Shown in pieces: positions 62,808 through 64,000 of a stretch of 64,000 nt of DNA (its first letter is position 1; each line of letters begins with the position of its first letter). The stretch lies in the NCBI GenBank assembly GCA_028714735.1, contig JAQTLU010000006.1, positions 110,102 to 174,101 on the forward strand, in the 5' to 3' direction. Under the pieces are notes generated by a model. It was given only the letters and a program-made list of their open reading frames with translations. It ran no database searches and had not been told where the DNA came from. The DNA comes from Gallionellaceae bacterium (GTDB lineage: Bacteria; Pseudomonadota; Gammaproteobacteria; Burkholderiales; Thiobacillaceae). The position numbers were made by a program, and so were the translations under genes.

Positions 62808-63677
62808 TCAATACACGACCGCCTGCGCCCGGTTGCTGGCATTGCCTTCCAGCTGCGGATGCTGGCCGAACTGGCCCTTCATCAGCGCACGCAACTTGGC
62901 CACCACCTCCTTGCGCGAAAGCTTGTTATCGGTCTCGCGCATCACCTTGACGAAGTAGTAGGTGAAGGCGCCGTTGTAGCGGCCGTTGAAGTAGGCATCG
63001 GCGCTGGTCTCGTTGGCCTTGCAGCCGGTCCAGAGCAGGTGGTGGGCGCCGGCGATGGCCGCCTTGGCGGCCTTGGCGGCGGCCTTCTTGCCCTTGACCG
63101 CGGGCGCCCGGCTGAGCGTGAAGCCGCGCATCCTGGCGGTCTTCTCGCCGAACTCGTGCTCGGGCGGCGCGATGAAGCGGGCCCTCGGCGCATGCAGGCT
63201 GAACTCCGCGCCGCGCAGGCCGCTGCCGCTGTGGCAGGTGTCGAGATAGACCTCGAGCAGGACATTGTCCGGCAACTGGGTGAACAGGTCGTGCAGCTCG
63301 TCGTCGCAGATGATGTGGGCCGGATCCCAACTGCCGTCCTTCTCGGCAATGTCGTGCGGCACGAAGGCCTCGTCCTTGCCGTCGGGTTCGTCGCCGCTGG
63401 TGTCGTTCATCTGGGTGCCGTGCGAGGACAGGCTGAACACCAGGTAGCTGAGTTTGCCCGCCTTGGCGTCGGCGACCATCGCCTTCAGCTTGGCCATGAT
63501 GTTGGCCTTGGTCGCCTGGGCGTCGGTCAGGATGCTGGTCTCGCTGGCCTTGAAGCCGAGCAGGTCCTTGTACAGCGCCGCCATGTCCTTGGCGTCGTTG
63601 ACGCAACCGTTGAGGGTGAACTGCGAGTAGTTTGCAAACTTGTTGATGCCCACGAACAGGGCTTTCTTGCCAGCCAT
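62808..63677 (-). CDS. Caspase-fold protease (metacaspase/orthocaspase)
   Basis: This 289-residue C14-family cysteine protease has the catalytic dyad His86 (LSSHGTQ) and Cys148 (LDTCHSG). The metacaspase segment D-E-A-F-V-P-H-D near 102-109 and acidic D-D-E-L near 125-128 may bind calcium. Cleavage after Arg or Lys is expected for the family. No signal peptide is seen, so it is probably cytosolic. An Ala/Lys-rich insertion lies near 200-215. ATG 63677 is preceded by GGGAGA, and the longer frame from 63788 is not favoured. The upstream 196 bases to the IS element (63678-63873) hold its promoter region and no gene. Confidence 0.93.
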   Translation of the reverse strand: MAGKKALFVGINKFANYSQFTLNGCVNDAKDMAALYKDLLGFKASETSILTDAQATKANIMAKLKAMVADAKAGKLSYLVFSLSSHGTQMNDTSGDEPDGKDEAFVPHDIAEKDGSWDPAHIICDDELHDLFTQLPDNVLLEVYLDTCHSGSGLRGAEFSLHAPRARFIAPPEHEFGEKTARMRGFTLSRAPAVKGKKAAAKAAKAAIAGAHHLLWTGCKANETSADAYFNGRYNGAFTYYFVKVMRETDNKLSRKEVVAKLRALMKGQFGQHPQLEGNASNRAQAVVY

Positions 63678-63873
63678 GGTGTTGTCTCCCGTTTGTGCCG
63701 CAGCCGAAGGGTCTTGCGATAGTGCGGCCGCCACCGCAAATTGATTATCGGACTGCCGTTTACAGGTTGCAATCACGGTGGTCAGCACATTCCGATATAT
63801 GTGGAAACCATGTATTCCTGCCGGTCATATATGGCGATAGACGATGCCGCCATAATCGTTCTTGGCTCCTTAA

Positions 63874-64000
63874 GGAACCTCTGAACGAATCGCCGACCCG
63901 GTAAAATTCGGACATGACCGGCTTCTGACTCAAGACCATGAAACAGACCACCTTTGCCGCCCTGACCTACGCCGCCAAGAAGAAGCAGACCCGGCGCGAG
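63874..64000 (+). mobile_element. Left end of an IS5-family insertion sequence (continues past the window)
   Basis: A likely terminal inverted repeat begins GGAACCTCTGAACGAATC at 63874, of the kind seen in IS5-type elements, 64 bases before a transposase start codon. The preceding bases CTTAAG could include a short target duplication. The right end is outside the window, so the boundary and size are not confirmed. Confidence 0.65.
63938..64000 (+). CDS. IS5-family transposase, N-terminal fragment (cut by window end)
   Basis: Only 21 codons are visible. The peptide M-K-Q-T-T-F-A-A...K-K-K-Q-T-R-R-E matches the start of IS5-type DDE transposases, which begin with a similar M-K-Q-x-x-F...K-x-x-T-R-R-E pattern. 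ATG 63938 is the natural start. The catalytic domain lies beyond the window, so activity cannot be judged. Confidence 0.75.
   Translation, partial: MKQTTFAALTYAAKKKQTRRE

Overview
The window is GC-rich throughout and densely packed with protein genes. It has a complete Rnf/Rsx operon, NikR with a nickel ECF transporter, a pyruvate:ferredoxin oxidoreductase, a two-domain polyphosphate:AMP phosphotransferase, a V/A-type rotary ATPase operon and five c-di-GMP turnover proteins. Together these suggest a Gram-negative proteobacterium, most plausibly a betaproteobacterium of the Rhodocyclales kind with a partly anaerobic or micro-oxic life. The taxonomic placement is inference from gene content. 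No rRNA, tRNA or CRISPR array was seen.

Layout. 1-9305: end of a phosphate-binding-like protein, a membrane GGDEF/EAL protein, a MoxR-DUF58-TgpA operon, an HDOD/FIST sensory group and nikR. 9661-18402: one giant cyclic beta-1,2-glucan synthase. 18886-22454: an HxlR-SCP2 regulator, truncated hemoglobin, a hemolysin-III protein, a transglutaminase-like protein and a cold-shock protein with a clear terminator. 22524-25393: nickel/cobalt ECF transporter (minus strand). 25559-32100: EAL protein, CopA copper pump and a diguanylate cyclase overlapping copA. 32111-41413: alanine dehydrogenase, CDGSH protein, rsxABCDGE, nth, a second FIST protein, DUF1841 and a cobalamin adenosyltransferase. 41514-45647: methyltransferase, lipoprotein, DgcZ-like cyclase and PAP. 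45674-52339 (minus): nifJ, a GlcG/HbpS-like protein and a CBS-PAS-GGDEF-EAL protein. 52404-61169 (minus): nine-gene V/A-ATPase operon. 61344-63677: HtrA protease and a metacaspase. 63874 onward: the start of an IS5-type insertion sequence.

How it fits together. NifJ yields reduced ferredoxin and Rnf couples ferredoxin/NAD redox to ion transport, while the V/A-ATPase moves ions using or making ATP. These could form one membrane energy circuit with PAP linking polyphosphate to adenylate pools. NikR and the ECF transporter handle nickel, and CopA exports copper. The many GGDEF/EAL, FIST and HDOD proteins point to heavy investment in sensing.

The most unusual object is a 268-bp palindromic element (59564-59831) inside the V/A-ATPase operon. 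It has 30-bp terminal inverted repeats and a TTA target duplication. It sits exactly at what was apparently a TAATG stop/start overlap between the subunit C and subunit I genes. An open reading frame through the element ends in a TAATG on the subunit I start, so the stop-start arrangement is re-created.
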